A DNA stretch of 10,307 nucleotides, from contig JBFHXF010000069.1 in NCBI GenBank assembly GCA_041599115.1, positions 1 through 10,307 on the forward strand, read 5' to 3'. Source of the stretch: JACZUI01 sp041599115. Lineage in GTDB: Bacteria > Actinomycetota > Acidimicrobiia > Spongiisociales > ZC4RG35. The position numbers and the translations under genes are program-made. Below, in pieces: positions 1-6,409 of this stretch; position 1 is the first letter of the stretch, and every line of letters begins with the position of its first letter. The notes below the pieces were generated by a model that was not told the DNA's origin, made no database searches, and saw only the letters and a list, made by a program, of their open reading frames with translations.

Positions 1-101
1 ACCCCGAAATGACCGATCCCGACGTTGAGCGACTCGATGACGATCGCGAGGTCATCGAGCAGGGTCCCATTCCAGTCCCACACCACATGCGTTGTTGACA
101 T
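1..101 (-). CDS. HAD-superfamily hydrolase, N-terminal fragment (cut by window edge)
   Basis: The reading frame begins at an ATG (CAT at 99-101) and runs off the left edge of the window, so only about 33 residues are visible. They begin MSTTHVVWDWNGTLLDD. This is the first motif of the haloacid dehalogenase fold: a beta strand ending in the nucleophile Asp9, followed by Gly12-Thr13. Enzymes with this start are usually small-molecule phosphatases of the phosphoglycolate phosphatase type. The second acidic residue of the usual DxDGT is Asn11 here. I know the DWNGT variant from other actinobacterial members, so it does not by itself mean loss of activity. No Shine-Dalgarno site precedes the ATG. 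The gene diverges from the TRAP genes and shares a 121-base gap with them. The substrate cannot be judged from this fragment. Confidence 0.75.
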   Translation of the reverse strand, partial: MSTTHVVWDWNGTLLDDLAIVIESLNVGIGHFG

Positions 102-115
102 GGCTGACAGGTTAT

Positions 116-166
116 TGCGTGTGCAGGGAGACGTGCCAGGCGCTGGCCGGTGTGGATGCACACGCA
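116..166. repeat. Palindromic element, copy A (upstream of dctQ)
   Basis: The left arm TGCGTGTGCA (116-125) and right arm TGCACACGCA (157-166) are perfect reverse complements, separated by 31 bases. Inside lies a second small inverted repeat, GCCAG (135-139) and CTGGC (143-147) around GCG, so the element could fold as nested stems. The same arms occur at 3485-3529 and 3536-3580, and the bases just inside the left arm (GG-AG-CGTG-CA) are partly shared with those copies. It lies 56 bases before the TTG start of dctQ and 15 bases from the start of the divergent hydrolase gene. Its role could be an operator, a structured leader or a dispersed repeat. Confidence 0.8.
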
Positions 167-171
167 GAGTT

Positions 172-201
172 CTGACGAGTTATCTGCTCCGTGGTTAGTG
201 T
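172..201 (+). promoter_or_regulatory. Possible promoter for dctQM
   Basis: CTGACG (172-177) could serve as a -35 box and TAGTGT (196-201) as a -10 box, with an 18-base spacer. This would start transcription about 15 bases before the dctQ start codon and leave room for the GAGGAG ribosome site at 214-219. The match to consensus is only moderate and was made by eye. Palindrome copy A ends six bases upstream of the -35 box, a position typical of an activator site. Confidence 0.2.
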
Positions 202-222
202 GCCTCCCACAGTGAGGAGACA

Positions 223-834
223 TTGACTGCGAGCGATAGCGGCGGCGTCAAGATCGGCCCGGTGTTTCGAGCTTTCGCAGCCTACGAACATTGGGCAGAT
301 CGCTTCGCCGAGGTCACCGGCAAAATCTCGCAATGGGTCGTCATACCCACGGTCGCGGTTGGTTTCACCAACGTCATCCTCAGGTACGTTGGTCAGTGGC
401 GAGGGATTCGGCTCACCAACAATGCCATCATCGAGTTGCAGTGGGTCCTCTATTCATGGATCTTTCTCTGGGGTTTCAACTACGTGCTCAAGCACCAGAT
501 CAATGTCCGTGTGGATTTCTGGTTCACCCATCGCACGCGAAAGACCAAAGCCAGGATCGACTTCTGGGGCAACATGGTCGCCCTCCTGCCCTTCTGCGTG
601 ATGGGTCTTTGGGTCTCGATCCCACAGGTCATGACCTCGTGGAGGCAGAACGAGCAATCACCTGATGCCAGCGGCCTCCCTCGGGCGCCCATCAAGACCA
701 TGATCGCTGTGGCGTTCGTCTTGCTGTTGATCCAGGCAATAGCCGAGATGGTGAAGTTGTACGCGATCGTCACCGGTAAGGACCAGTTCGTGGAGATCGA
801 GGAGGCGCCCGAAGCGCCGATCCGGATCGAATGA
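223..834 (+). CDS. dctQ: TRAP transporter small membrane subunit (DctQ type)
   Basis: This 203-residue protein is the small membrane subunit of a tripartite ATP-independent periplasmic (TRAP) transporter, which works with DctM to drive sodium-coupled uptake of organic acids. Four hydrophobic segments are visible at about 38-55, 70-90, 116-138 and 160-184. The family signature follows the second one: ELQW (71-74), then a helix, then KHQINVRVD (90-98), where an Arg-Val-Asp triad is typical. The tail is acidic. The start is TTG at 223, with GAGGAG (214-219) three bases upstream and an in-frame stop at 196-198, so no longer start exists. The stop is 10 bases before the dctM start, so the two are surely cotranscribed. 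Family assignment is firm. Similarity to the FcbT2 (mannitol/chloroaromatic) branch is inferred. Confidence 0.9.
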   Translation: MTASDSGGVKIGPVFRAFAAYEHWADRFAEVTGKISQWVVIPTVAVGFTNVILRYVGQWRGIRLTNNAIIELQWVLYSWIFLWGFNYVLKHQINVRVDFWFTHRTRKTKARIDFWGNMVALLPFCVMGLWVSIPQVMTSWRQNEQSPDASGLPRAPIKTMIAVAFVLLLIQAIAEMVKLYAIVTGKDQFVEIEEAPEAPIRIE

Positions 835-844
835 GTGGTATTCG

Positions 845-2230
845 ATGAGTCCGGAGCTGCTGGCGATCATCATGTTCGCCTTTTTCATGGTGATCATCCT
901 CTCCGGCTACCCGGTTGCCTTTTGTTTTGCCGGCACGGCAGTCGTCTTCTTCGCCATTGGCTGGGCCCTCGGTGACCTCAACCTCTCGAGCCTGAACATC
1001 ATGTTCACCAAGTGGTTCGCCGATGCCGTGTCCAACTTCACCTTCCTGGCCATTCCTTTTTTCGTTTTCATGGGCGCGGTGTTCGAGAAGGCGGGCTTGG
1101 CAGAGCGTCTTCTGGTCACGATCGGTCATCTCATGGGACCACTCAAGGGCGGAATGGCTGTTGCCGTCGTCATCGTGGGAACACTTCTCGCTGCCGCAAC
1201 CGGTGTCGTGGCTGCCACTGTCATCGTCATGGGGATTCTCGCCCTCCCGGTGATGGTCAAGTACGGCTACGACCACAAACTTGCCACGGGTGTCATCATC
1301 GGGTCGGGCACCCTCGCCCAGCTGATCCCTCCCAGCCTGGTGCTCATCGTCCTCGCCCAGTTCATACCCGGGGTCAACGTGGGTCAGCTCTTTGCCGGAG
1401 CCCTCATCCCGGGGGTGATGCTTGCCGTCCTGTTCGCCATATATGCAGTGGTGTTGGCATATGCCAAACCAGGCACCGCGCCGGCGATTCCCAAATCGGA
1501 ACGAACCATGAGTGGTCCCGAGTTGGCAAAAGAAACCGTCAAGGTTGTGGTGCCACCCCTGCTCCTCATCTTCTCCGTTCTCGGCTCGATCTTCTTCGGG
1601 TTGGCGACGGCGTCTGAGGCGGGCTCGGTAGGTGCCCTGGGTGCGGTGATTCTCGCCATCGGATACCGCAACTACAGCTGGAAGATGATCATGGACTCCG
1701 CCAGGACAACGGCCAACATCACCGGACTCGTCCTGCAAATCCTCTTCGCTTCGGCCTTTTTTGCTCTGGTCTTCCAGCAACTTGGTGGCCAAAAACTGAT
1801 CACCGACTGGCTGGTCTCGATTCCCGGTGAGAAATGGGGCTTCATCATCGCCGCCAACATCATCGTGTTCCTGCTGGGTATCAATCTCGAGTTCCTCGAG
1901 ATCTCCTTCATTGTGATGCCCCTGTTCATTCCCGCCGCGGTTGCCCTCGACATCAATCTGGTCTGGTTCACGGTGATGATGGCGATCAACCTCAACATGG
2001 CGTTCATCTCCCCTCCGGTCGGGTTCAGCCTCTTCTATCTACAGTCGGTCGCTCCACCAGAGGTAACTACGGCGGAGATCCACAAGGGAGCCTTCCCCTT
2101 CATGGGGCTGCAGAGCCTTGGTCTTATCATCGTGATGATCTTTCCCGGGACCGTCACCTGGCTCGTCGAGCAGGTCGGTCTGCAGTCGGGGAACGTCACC
2201 AGTCAGGTCCTCACCCTTCTCAGAATGTGA
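845..2230 (+). CDS. dctM: TRAP transporter large membrane subunit (DctM type)
   Basis: This 461-residue, strongly hydrophobic protein is the ion-coupled translocation subunit of the TRAP system and pairs with the DctQ encoded just upstream. Hydrophobic segments run along nearly the whole chain, as expected for about a dozen membrane helices. Recognisable DctM landmarks are LAIPFFVFMGAVFEKAGLAE (68-87), the re-entrant-loop-like GTLAQLIPPS (155-164), and GLATASEAGSVGALG (252-266), the counterpart of the usual G-T-E-A-A-VGA motif. It starts at ATG 845, 10 bases after the dctQ stop, with no strong ribosome site, which fits translational coupling. It is slightly longer than typical DctM (about 425-430 residues), as in the FcbT3-like branch. 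Overlapping hairpins follow its stop codon directly. dctP is not downstream on the same strand but faces this gene. Confidence 0.93.
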   Translation: MSPELLAIIMFAFFMVIILSGYPVAFCFAGTAVVFFAIGWALGDLNLSSLNIMFTKWFADAVSNFTFLAIPFFVFMGAVFEKAGLAERLLVTIGHLMGPLKGGMAVAVVIVGTLLAAATGVVAATVIVMGILALPVMVKYGYDHKLATGVIIGSGTLAQLIPPSLVLIVLAQFIPGVNVGQLFAGALIPGVMLAVLFAIYAVVLAYAKPGTAPAIPKSERTMSGPELAKETVKVVVPPLLLIFSVLGSIFFGLATASEAGSVGALGAVILAIGYRNYSWKMIMDSARTTANITGLVLQILFASAFFALVFQQLGGQKLITDWLVSIPGEKWGFIIAANIIVFLLGINLEFLEISFIVMPLFIPAAVALDINLVWFTVMMAINLNMAFISPPVGFSLFYLQSVAPPEVTTAEIHKGAFPFMGLQSLGLIIVMIFPGTVTWLVEQVGLQSGNVTSQVLTLLRM

Positions 2231-2260
2231 GAAGGGCCCCGCCGCAAGGCGGGACCCTTC
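2214..2260. terminator. Overlapping hairpins between convergent dctM and dctP
   Basis: Two stems share bases 2231-2236. The first is a perfect 9-bp inverted repeat, CCCTTCTCA (2214-2222) with TGAGAAGGG (2228-2236), loop GAATG, which includes the dctM stop codon. The second is 13 bp with one mismatch, GAAGGGCCCCGCC (2231-2243) with GGCGGGACCCTTC (2248-2260), closing a GCAA tetraloop. Only one can form at a time. The position between two convergent stop codons (2230 and 2282) suggests a bidirectional terminator. Neither side has a clear run of T residues, so intrinsic termination would be of the weak, U-poor kind described in actinobacteria. Confidence 0.65.
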
Positions 2261-2281
2261 ACCAATCGTCGATTAATAGGG

Positions 2282-3412
2282 TTAGGCCATGCTCTTCGCC
2301 ACGAAGTCGAGATAGGAAGTCTCGGCCAACGCGAACCATTCCTGCTCGGCGCTTCGGAACTTCGACCAGTTGTCGTAGATCGACTTGAAGTCGGTGTCGT
2401 CAGCAGCATTCTTGTCGTACAGCTTGAAGGCTTCCTCTTCGGCGGCAGCCATCACGTCGTCCGGGAACGGAAGGATGGTGATATCCGAAGACGCCTTGAT
2501 CGTCTGCAGCGCCCCCGGGTTCAGGGCGTCGTAGGTGGCCATCATGCTCGTATTGGCTTCGAAGGCCGCCGACTTGATGATCTCCTTGTACACCTCCGGC
2601 AGAGGGTCCCACTTTGCCAACGGGATCTGCACCTCGAGCGATGGCCCTGGCTCCCACCACCCCGGGTGGTAGTAGAACTTGGTCACCTCGTTGAATCCCA
2701 TAGTCAGGTCGTCATACGGACCGACCCATTCTGTGGCATCGATGGCTCCCGTCTGCAAGGCCTGGAAGATCTCGCCGCCGGGAAGGACCTGAACCGTGAC
2801 ACCCAGCGCGGTCATCACTGTCGACCCCAACCCGGGGATTCTCATCACCAATCCCTGCATATCGGAAAGGCTCTTGATCTCCTTGTTGAACCACCCACCC
2901 ATCTGCACCCCGGTGTTCCCGGCGGGGAACTGGATGGCGTTGAACCGCTCCTTGTAAACCGCCTGGAGCATGTCGAGGCCTCCACCGTTGTAGAGCCAGG
3001 AGTTCTGCTGACGGGCGGTGAGCCCGAATGGCAGCGCGGTCCCGAAGGCAGTCAATGGAGCAAGGCCCGTGTAATAGTACGAAGCGGTGTGACCGGCGTC
3101 GATACTGTTGGTTTGGACGTTCTGCAGGATCTCCAGCGGCGGGACCACATCGCCACCCGGATGAGCGGTGATCTTGAACTTGCCACCGGTCATCGCGCTC
3201 ACCCGCTCGGCAAAGCGTTGTGCCCCGCCGTAAATGGTGTCCAGAGATACCGGCCAGCTCGTAGCCAACTCCCAACTGATATCCGGCAGGCTGCTGTCGT
3301 CGGCAACCGCTCCGGCCAAAGTCGTCGCAGCGGTGTCGGTCGTGCAAGCAGCCAGAGCTGCGGCCCCAAGGGTTCCCTTGGCAGCCAGACTCAGGAATTC
3401 ACGTCTCTCCAT
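2282..3412 (-). CDS. dctP: TRAP transporter substrate-binding lipoprotein (TakP/FcbT1-like DctP)
   Basis: This 376-residue extracytoplasmic solute receptor delivers ligand to the DctQM pair. The N-terminus has a twin-arginine motif (ERREFLSLA, 2-10), a short hydrophobic stretch and a lipobox LAAC with Cys23, so it is probably exported folded by Tat and anchored as a lipoprotein. Landmarks of the TakP branch are NTGVQMGGWF (166-175), RIPG with Arg191 as the expected carboxylate-binding arginine, and TEWVGPYDD (227-235). In TakP the equivalent Glu-Trp pair contacts a sodium ion and the 2-oxoacid. The ligand is therefore likely a small 2-oxo- or hydroxy-acid, though dicarboxylate and chloroaromatic receptors exist in the same superfamily. 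The ATG is supported by a strong ribosome site. Unusually, it is convergent with dctQM and not in one operon with them. Confidence 0.92.
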   Translation of the reverse strand: MERREFLSLAAKGTLGAAALAACTTDTAATTLAGAVADDSSLPDISWELATSWPVSLDTIYGGAQRFAERVSAMTGGKFKITAHPGGDVVPPLEILQNVQTNSIDAGHTASYYYTGLAPLTAFGTALPFGLTARQQNSWLYNGGGLDMLQAVYKERFNAIQFPAGNTGVQMGGWFNKEIKSLSDMQGLVMRIPGLGSTVMTALGVTVQVLPGGEIFQALQTGAIDATEWVGPYDDLTMGFNEVTKFYYHPGWWEPGPSLEVQIPLAKWDPLPEVYKEIIKSAAFEANTSMMATYDALNPGALQTIKASSDITILPFPDDVMAAAEEEAFKLYDKNAADDTDFKSIYDNWSKFRSAEQEWFALAETSYLDFVAKSMA

Positions 3413-3415
3413 ACT

Positions 3416-3422
3416 CCTCCTT
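3416..3422 (-). promoter_or_regulatory. Strong Shine-Dalgarno site of dctP
   Basis: On the minus strand AAGGAGG lies three bases before the ATG of dctP. It is the strongest ribosome site seen in the window and fixes the start that yields the intact twin-arginine and lipobox signal. High translation is expected for a binding protein needed in excess over its membrane partners. Confidence 0.8.
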
Positions 3423-3484
3423 GGGTACTAGGGACCAACGGAGAGTAATCAGGCGATACGTCCCGCGTCGGCAAAACCCGTGGT

Positions 3485-3529
3485 TGCGTGTGCAGGAAGG
3501 CGTGTCACAGCCGCTCGGGTGCACACGCA
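3485..3529. repeat. Palindromic element, copy B (upstream of dctP)
   Basis: This 45-base element has arms TGCGTGTGCA (3485-3494) and TGCACACGCA (3520-3529), identical to those of copy A at 116-166. Its first 30 bases are identical to those of copy C, which starts 51 bases later. The five bases before the right arm (TCGGG) differ from those of C (CTTCC), so the B stem is only 10 bp. It lies 72 bases upstream of the dctP start codon (minus strand), so the dctP promoter must lie between it and the gene or overlap it. Confidence 0.85.
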
Positions 3530-3535
3530 TGCTCA

Positions 3536-3580
3536 TGCGTGTGCAGGAAGGCGTGTCACAGCCGCCTTCCTGCACACGCT
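3536..3580. repeat. Palindromic element, copy C (abuts recR stop)
   Basis: This copy has the longest stem: 16 perfect base pairs (3537-3552 with 3564-3579) around an 11-base loop (GTGTCACAGCC). Its first 30 bases equal those of copy B. Its last base is also the last base of the recR stop codon, so the hairpin forms at the very 3' end of the recR message and could protect or terminate it. There is no T-run after it. The right arm of B and the left arm of C also form a separate 12-bp inverted repeat (3520-3531 with 3534-3545) with a two-base spacer, so the pair can fold in two mutually exclusive ways. Confidence 0.85.
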
Positions 3581-4173
3581 CAAAGGTCCATGCGGCCGGA
3601 AAGTGCCCGACCCAGAGTCAGCTCGTCGGCGTAGTCGAGATCCCCACCGACGGGAAGCCCCGACGCGAGGCGGCTGACCCGCACACCCAAAGGTTTGAAC
3701 TCCCTGGCGATGTACATCGCAGTGGCGTCACCCTCGACCGTCGGATTGGTGGCAACGATCAACTCGGCAATCCCCTCCGGCTCCACGCGAGACTTCAATT
3801 CCCCAATCCTGAGCTGGCTTGGACCGATCCCATTGATGGGGGACAATGAGCCGCCAAGCACGTGGTAGCGCCCTCTGAACTCCTGGGTTCTCTCGACCAC
3901 GACTATGTCCTGGGGCCGCTCAACGACACACACGACGGTGGGGTCGCGGCGTCCGTCCCGGCAAATCGAGCATTCCTCCCCAGCCGCGACGTTGAAACAC
4001 CTCGAGCATTGGGCGATTTGTTCCCTCATGTCCATGATGGCCGCCGCTAGCCGGCTGGCGTCGGCCTGCTCCACTGCCAACAGGTGAAATGCGAGACGCT
4101 GCGCCGACTTCTGCCCGACACCCGGGAGTCGGGCGAGCTCGTCGATGAGCCGTTGCACCGGGCCCTCGTACAT
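3580..4173 (-). CDS. recR: Recombination mediator protein RecR
   Basis: RecR (197 residues) acts with RecF and RecO to load RecA onto gapped single-stranded DNA during recombinational repair. The order of parts is standard. A helix-hairpin-helix DNA-binding segment comes first (LPGVGQKSAQRLAFHLL, 16-32). A four-cysteine zinc site follows (Cys56, Cys59, Cys68, Cys71). A Toprim domain follows (about 79-172, with the conserved VVERPQD at 84-90 and the ATNPTVEGDATA stretch at 141-152). The short C-terminal tail carries the GGDLDYAD motif (177-184). Length matches the family (about 198-200). Its ATG shares one base with the ybaB stop (TGATG on the minus strand), which indicates translational coupling. 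It is the last gene of the dnaX-ybaB-recR operon and is followed directly by palindrome copy C. Confidence 0.97.
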   Translation of the reverse strand: MYEGPVQRLIDELARLPGVGQKSAQRLAFHLLAVEQADASRLAAAIMDMREQIAQCSRCFNVAAGEECSICRDGRRDPTVVCVVERPQDIVVVERTQEFRGRYHVLGGSLSPINGIGPSQLRIGELKSRVEPEGIAELIVATNPTVEGDATAMYIAREFKPLGVRVSRLASGLPVGGDLDYADELTLGRALSGRMDL

Positions 4174-4553
4174 CAGCCGAGCAAGCCTCCAAGGTTCAGG
4201 CCACCGGTCAGACCTCCCAGCTGGTCGGCCGCTGCCCCGGTAGCCGCCTCGAGTGCTTGTCGAACAGCTGCAACGACCAGGTCCTCCAACATTTCGACAT
4301 CCTCGGGGTCTACCACCTCGGGGGCAATCTTCACCTCGACCAAATCCTGGCCGCCGGTGACCGTCGCCGTGACCAGGCCACCCCCTGCCGAGCCGGTGAA
4401 GGTTTTCTCGGCCAACTGTGCCTGAGCCTGGGCCAGCTGCTGTTGCATGATCTGCGCCTGCTTCATGATCTGACGCATGTCTGGGGTTCCGCTCATGGAC
4501 ACCAGGGTATCGGGAGCGCTGTCGATCCGGACAGCTTGCGGTTTCTCATTCAT
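4173..4553 (-). CDS. ybaB: YbaB/EbfC family nucleoid-associated protein
   Basis: This is a small dimeric DNA-binding protein of the YbaB/EbfC family, thought to act on the nucleoid and commonly found between dnaX and recR, as here. The family core begins at DMRQIMKQAQIMQQQLAQAQ (25-44), a long amphipathic helix. A sheet segment follows with GSAGGGLVTATVTGG (54-68) and VEVKIAPE (72-79), then a C-terminal helix and a glycine- and leucine-rich tail. From the ATG at 4553 it has 126 residues and overlaps dnaX by eight bases, with AGAGGT a few bases upstream. Most relatives have about 105-110 residues, so Met20 (ATG at 4494-4496), giving 107 residues, is a serious alternative start, although its upstream ribosome site is poor. 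The family is certain. The start is not. Confidence 0.93.
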   Translation of the reverse strand: MNEKPQAVRIDSAPDTLVSMSGTPDMRQIMKQAQIMQQQLAQAQAQLAEKTFTGSAGGGLVTATVTGGQDLVEVKIAPEVVDPEDVEMLEDLVVAAVRQALEAATGAAADQLGGLTGGLNLGGLLG

Positions 4554-6252
4554 CCACGACCTCTGCTCCCAGTTCCAAACTCAACAAGGACACCGGATCC
4601 GTGGCCGCGTCGGGACGCTCTTCCAGCTCATTCATGTCGATCTCATCCGCGGCATCGCTCCCCGAGCCATCGTCCCTGAGCGAGAACCTGACCCGAACCG
4701 GGATCTTGAGGAGCTCACTGGCCCTGGCCCCAACGATTTTGGCGACTGCGTCGTCCTCCTGAAGCGACTGAAGATGAAAATCGTGGGCTACTTCGAGAAC
4801 CAAAACATTGCCTTCGACGGCAGTTGGGACCGCCTCACGGAAGAACGCCCAGCGACGAGCCCCCAAGACCTCGCGGAGACTGCCAAACAGCCCGGGCCAT
4901 ATCGCCTGCAGCTGGTCCAGAGACACATCGATCCGAGCGGGATCAGGAATTTCGGGCTCGGAAACCTCATCGACGACGATCGGATCTTCCCGGGCTTGCG
5001 GCTCGACTGGCGCCGTGATCTCGGGGCCCTCATGGTGTGACGCCGGTGCCACAGATCTCGATACGGCCGATTCGCCACCGGATGCAGGCTGTTCCCCCCT
5101 CGCCAGACGCCGTTCCAGCCGTTCAACTCGAGCCATCAAGGCGTCGGAGTCCTGGGAGGTCTCCGGTCGAGTCAGCTTTATCAGGGCAAGTTCGGTCATC
5201 AACCGCTCTTCCCGCCCCTCACGCAGCCGGACCAGAGCCTCCCCAAGCAGGTCGACTGCCCTGAGCACGTCGCCGGGCGGGATGGCGGAAGCCGCGGCGC
5301 GCCACGACTCGTAAACCTCGGCCGGCTCATCGGATATCTCGGCGAGATTCGGCGCATAATGAGCCAGAAAGGCCCCTCTGAAGAACCCGACCGACTCGGC
5401 AACGAATCTTCTCAAGTCCACGCCGCGGGCCGACAACTCGGCCACGAGCTGCAGCGCTGATTTGGCGTCCTGCTCGGCCACTGCTCTCACCAGGCGGGTG
5501 AAGGCCTCCGAGTCGGCCAACCCGAGGGCTCTCCTCACCCCGGCCAGGTCGACCCTGCCCTCCCCCAAGGCCGCCACCTGCTCGATCAGGGAGAGGGAGT
5601 CGCGAACCGACCCACTCGCGTGACGTGAGATGGCAAGGAGGGCAGCGGGATCGGTCTTGTATCCCTCGCGATCGGAGATCACACTCAGATGACCTGCCAG
5701 CTCTTCGATCGGCACCGGGTGGAAGTCAAACCGCTGGCTACGGGACCGAATGGTGTCGAGCAGCTTGTATGGCTCGGTGGTGGCGAGGACGAAGTGGACG
5801 TGCTCTGGAGGCTCCTCGAGTGTCTTGAGCAAGGCATTCCCGGCGGCCTTTGACAGCATGTGGGCCTCGTCGAGCACGAAGATCCTCTTCGAGGTCGCCG
5901 AAGAGGCCACAGTGGTGACACTGACTTTGATATCACGAATGTCGTCGACCGAGTTGTGGGACGCGGCGTCCAACTCGAGAACGTCGAGTGATGTCCCGTC
6001 CGTGATGGAGACACAACTCAGACACACATTGCACGGGGTTCCATCTGCACCACGGTTCTGGCAATTCAGCGCCTTGGCCAGAATCCTCGCCGTCGTGGTC
6101 TTTCCGGTACCCCGGGGCCCGCTGAACAGATAGGCGTGAGCCACCTTTCCCTCGGCCACCTCGCGCGCCAGAGTCGTCGTCACATGCCCCTGGCCGATGA
6201 TCTCGTCAAAAGTCTGCGGTCGGTACTTGCGATAAAGAGCCTGGTATTCCAC
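4546..6252 (-). CDS. dnaX: DNA polymerase III subunit gamma/tau
   Basis: This is the clamp-loader ATPase subunit (568 residues) that loads the sliding clamp and, through its tau part, links polymerase cores. Features in order: MEYQALYRKYRPQTFDEIIG (1-20); Walker A GPRGTGKT (45-52); zinc-binding cysteines 64, 74, 77 and 80; LDAASHNSVDDIRD (94-107); Walker B with DEAH (128-131); sensor ATTEP (157-161); arginine-finger region RSRSQRF (169-175), where the usual SRC is SRS; and sensor 2 SGSVRDSLSLIEQ (213-225). The domain III end is a short coiled coil (about 366-386), followed by a Pro/Glu-rich linker and a C-terminal tau domain (about 441-528). The start is GTG. A TACTGT box eight bases before it could drive a leaderless message. 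A run of six G at codons 385-387 is discussed in the findings. Confidence 0.97.
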   Translation of the reverse strand: MEYQALYRKYRPQTFDEIIGQGHVTTTLAREVAEGKVAHAYLFSGPRGTGKTTTARILAKALNCQNRGADGTPCNVCLSCVSITDGTSLDVLELDAASHNSVDDIRDIKVSVTTVASSATSKRIFVLDEAHMLSKAAGNALLKTLEEPPEHVHFVLATTEPYKLLDTIRSRSQRFDFHPVPIEELAGHLSVISDREGYKTDPAALLAISRHASGSVRDSLSLIEQVAALGEGRVDLAGVRRALGLADSEAFTRLVRAVAEQDAKSALQLVAELSARGVDLRRFVAESVGFFRGAFLAHYAPNLAEISDEPAEVYESWRAAASAIPPGDVLRAVDLLGEALVRLREGREERLMTELALIKLTRPETSQDSDALMARVERLERRLARGEQPASGGESAVSRSVAPASHHEGPEITAPVEPQAREDPIVVDEVSEPEIPDPARIDVSLDQLQAIWPGLFGSLREVLGARRWAFFREAVPTAVEGNVLVLEVAHDFHLQSLQEDDAVAKIVGARASELLKIPVRVRFSLRDDGSGSDAADEIDMNELEERPDAATDPVSLLSLELGAEVVDE

Positions 6253-6394
6253 TCAGGCGCACAGTACCCGTTGGGAATGACATGAAGGAGATGTGGGACG
6301 CCCATTGGTTGCTACGACCTCATCCTGATGAGTCGCCCCACCCGAGTCAGAAGACGTTGATGGCTCTATTTGTTCATTTATTGCCTCGACCCGT

Positions 6395-6409
6395 CGATAC
6401 TTGCCCACG
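6395..6409 (+). promoter_or_regulatory. Possible -10 box for a leaderless ABC transporter message
   Basis: GATACT (6395-6400) ends eight bases before the GTG at 6409 and would place the transcript start at or near that codon. This fits leaderless expression, since no ribosome site precedes either the GTG or the upstream TTG. An AT-rich patch (6366-6382) lies upstream, but there is no convincing -35 box at ideal spacing. An inverted repeat CTCATC-CT-GATGAG (6319-6332) lies in the same 156-base divergent gap shared with dnaX and could be an operator. This is a reading by eye only. Confidence 0.3.

Noticed and set aside
1..101. Loss of catalytic Asp in the HAD motif (DWNGT for DxDGT) as a sign of a dead enzyme
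   Set aside because: The nucleophile Asp9 is present, and the DWNGT form is familiar in actinobacterial HAD proteins. The fragment is too short to judge the other motifs.
770..1792. A 340-codon open frame antisense to dctM
   Set aside because: It lies opposite a clear TRAP subunit gene. Its product is a low-complexity mix rich in His, Asp, Glu and Gly, typical of the reverse strand of hydrophobic GC-rich genes.
2666..3448. A 260-codon plus-strand frame opposite dctP
   Set aside because: dctP has full family motifs, a signal peptide and a strong ribosome site. The opposite frame has no motif and no ribosome site.
3485..3580. A miniature CRISPR array (two 30-base direct repeats)
   Set aside because: There are only two units, the arms are palindromic and abut recR, the supposed spacer is itself the palindrome arm, and no cas genes are near.
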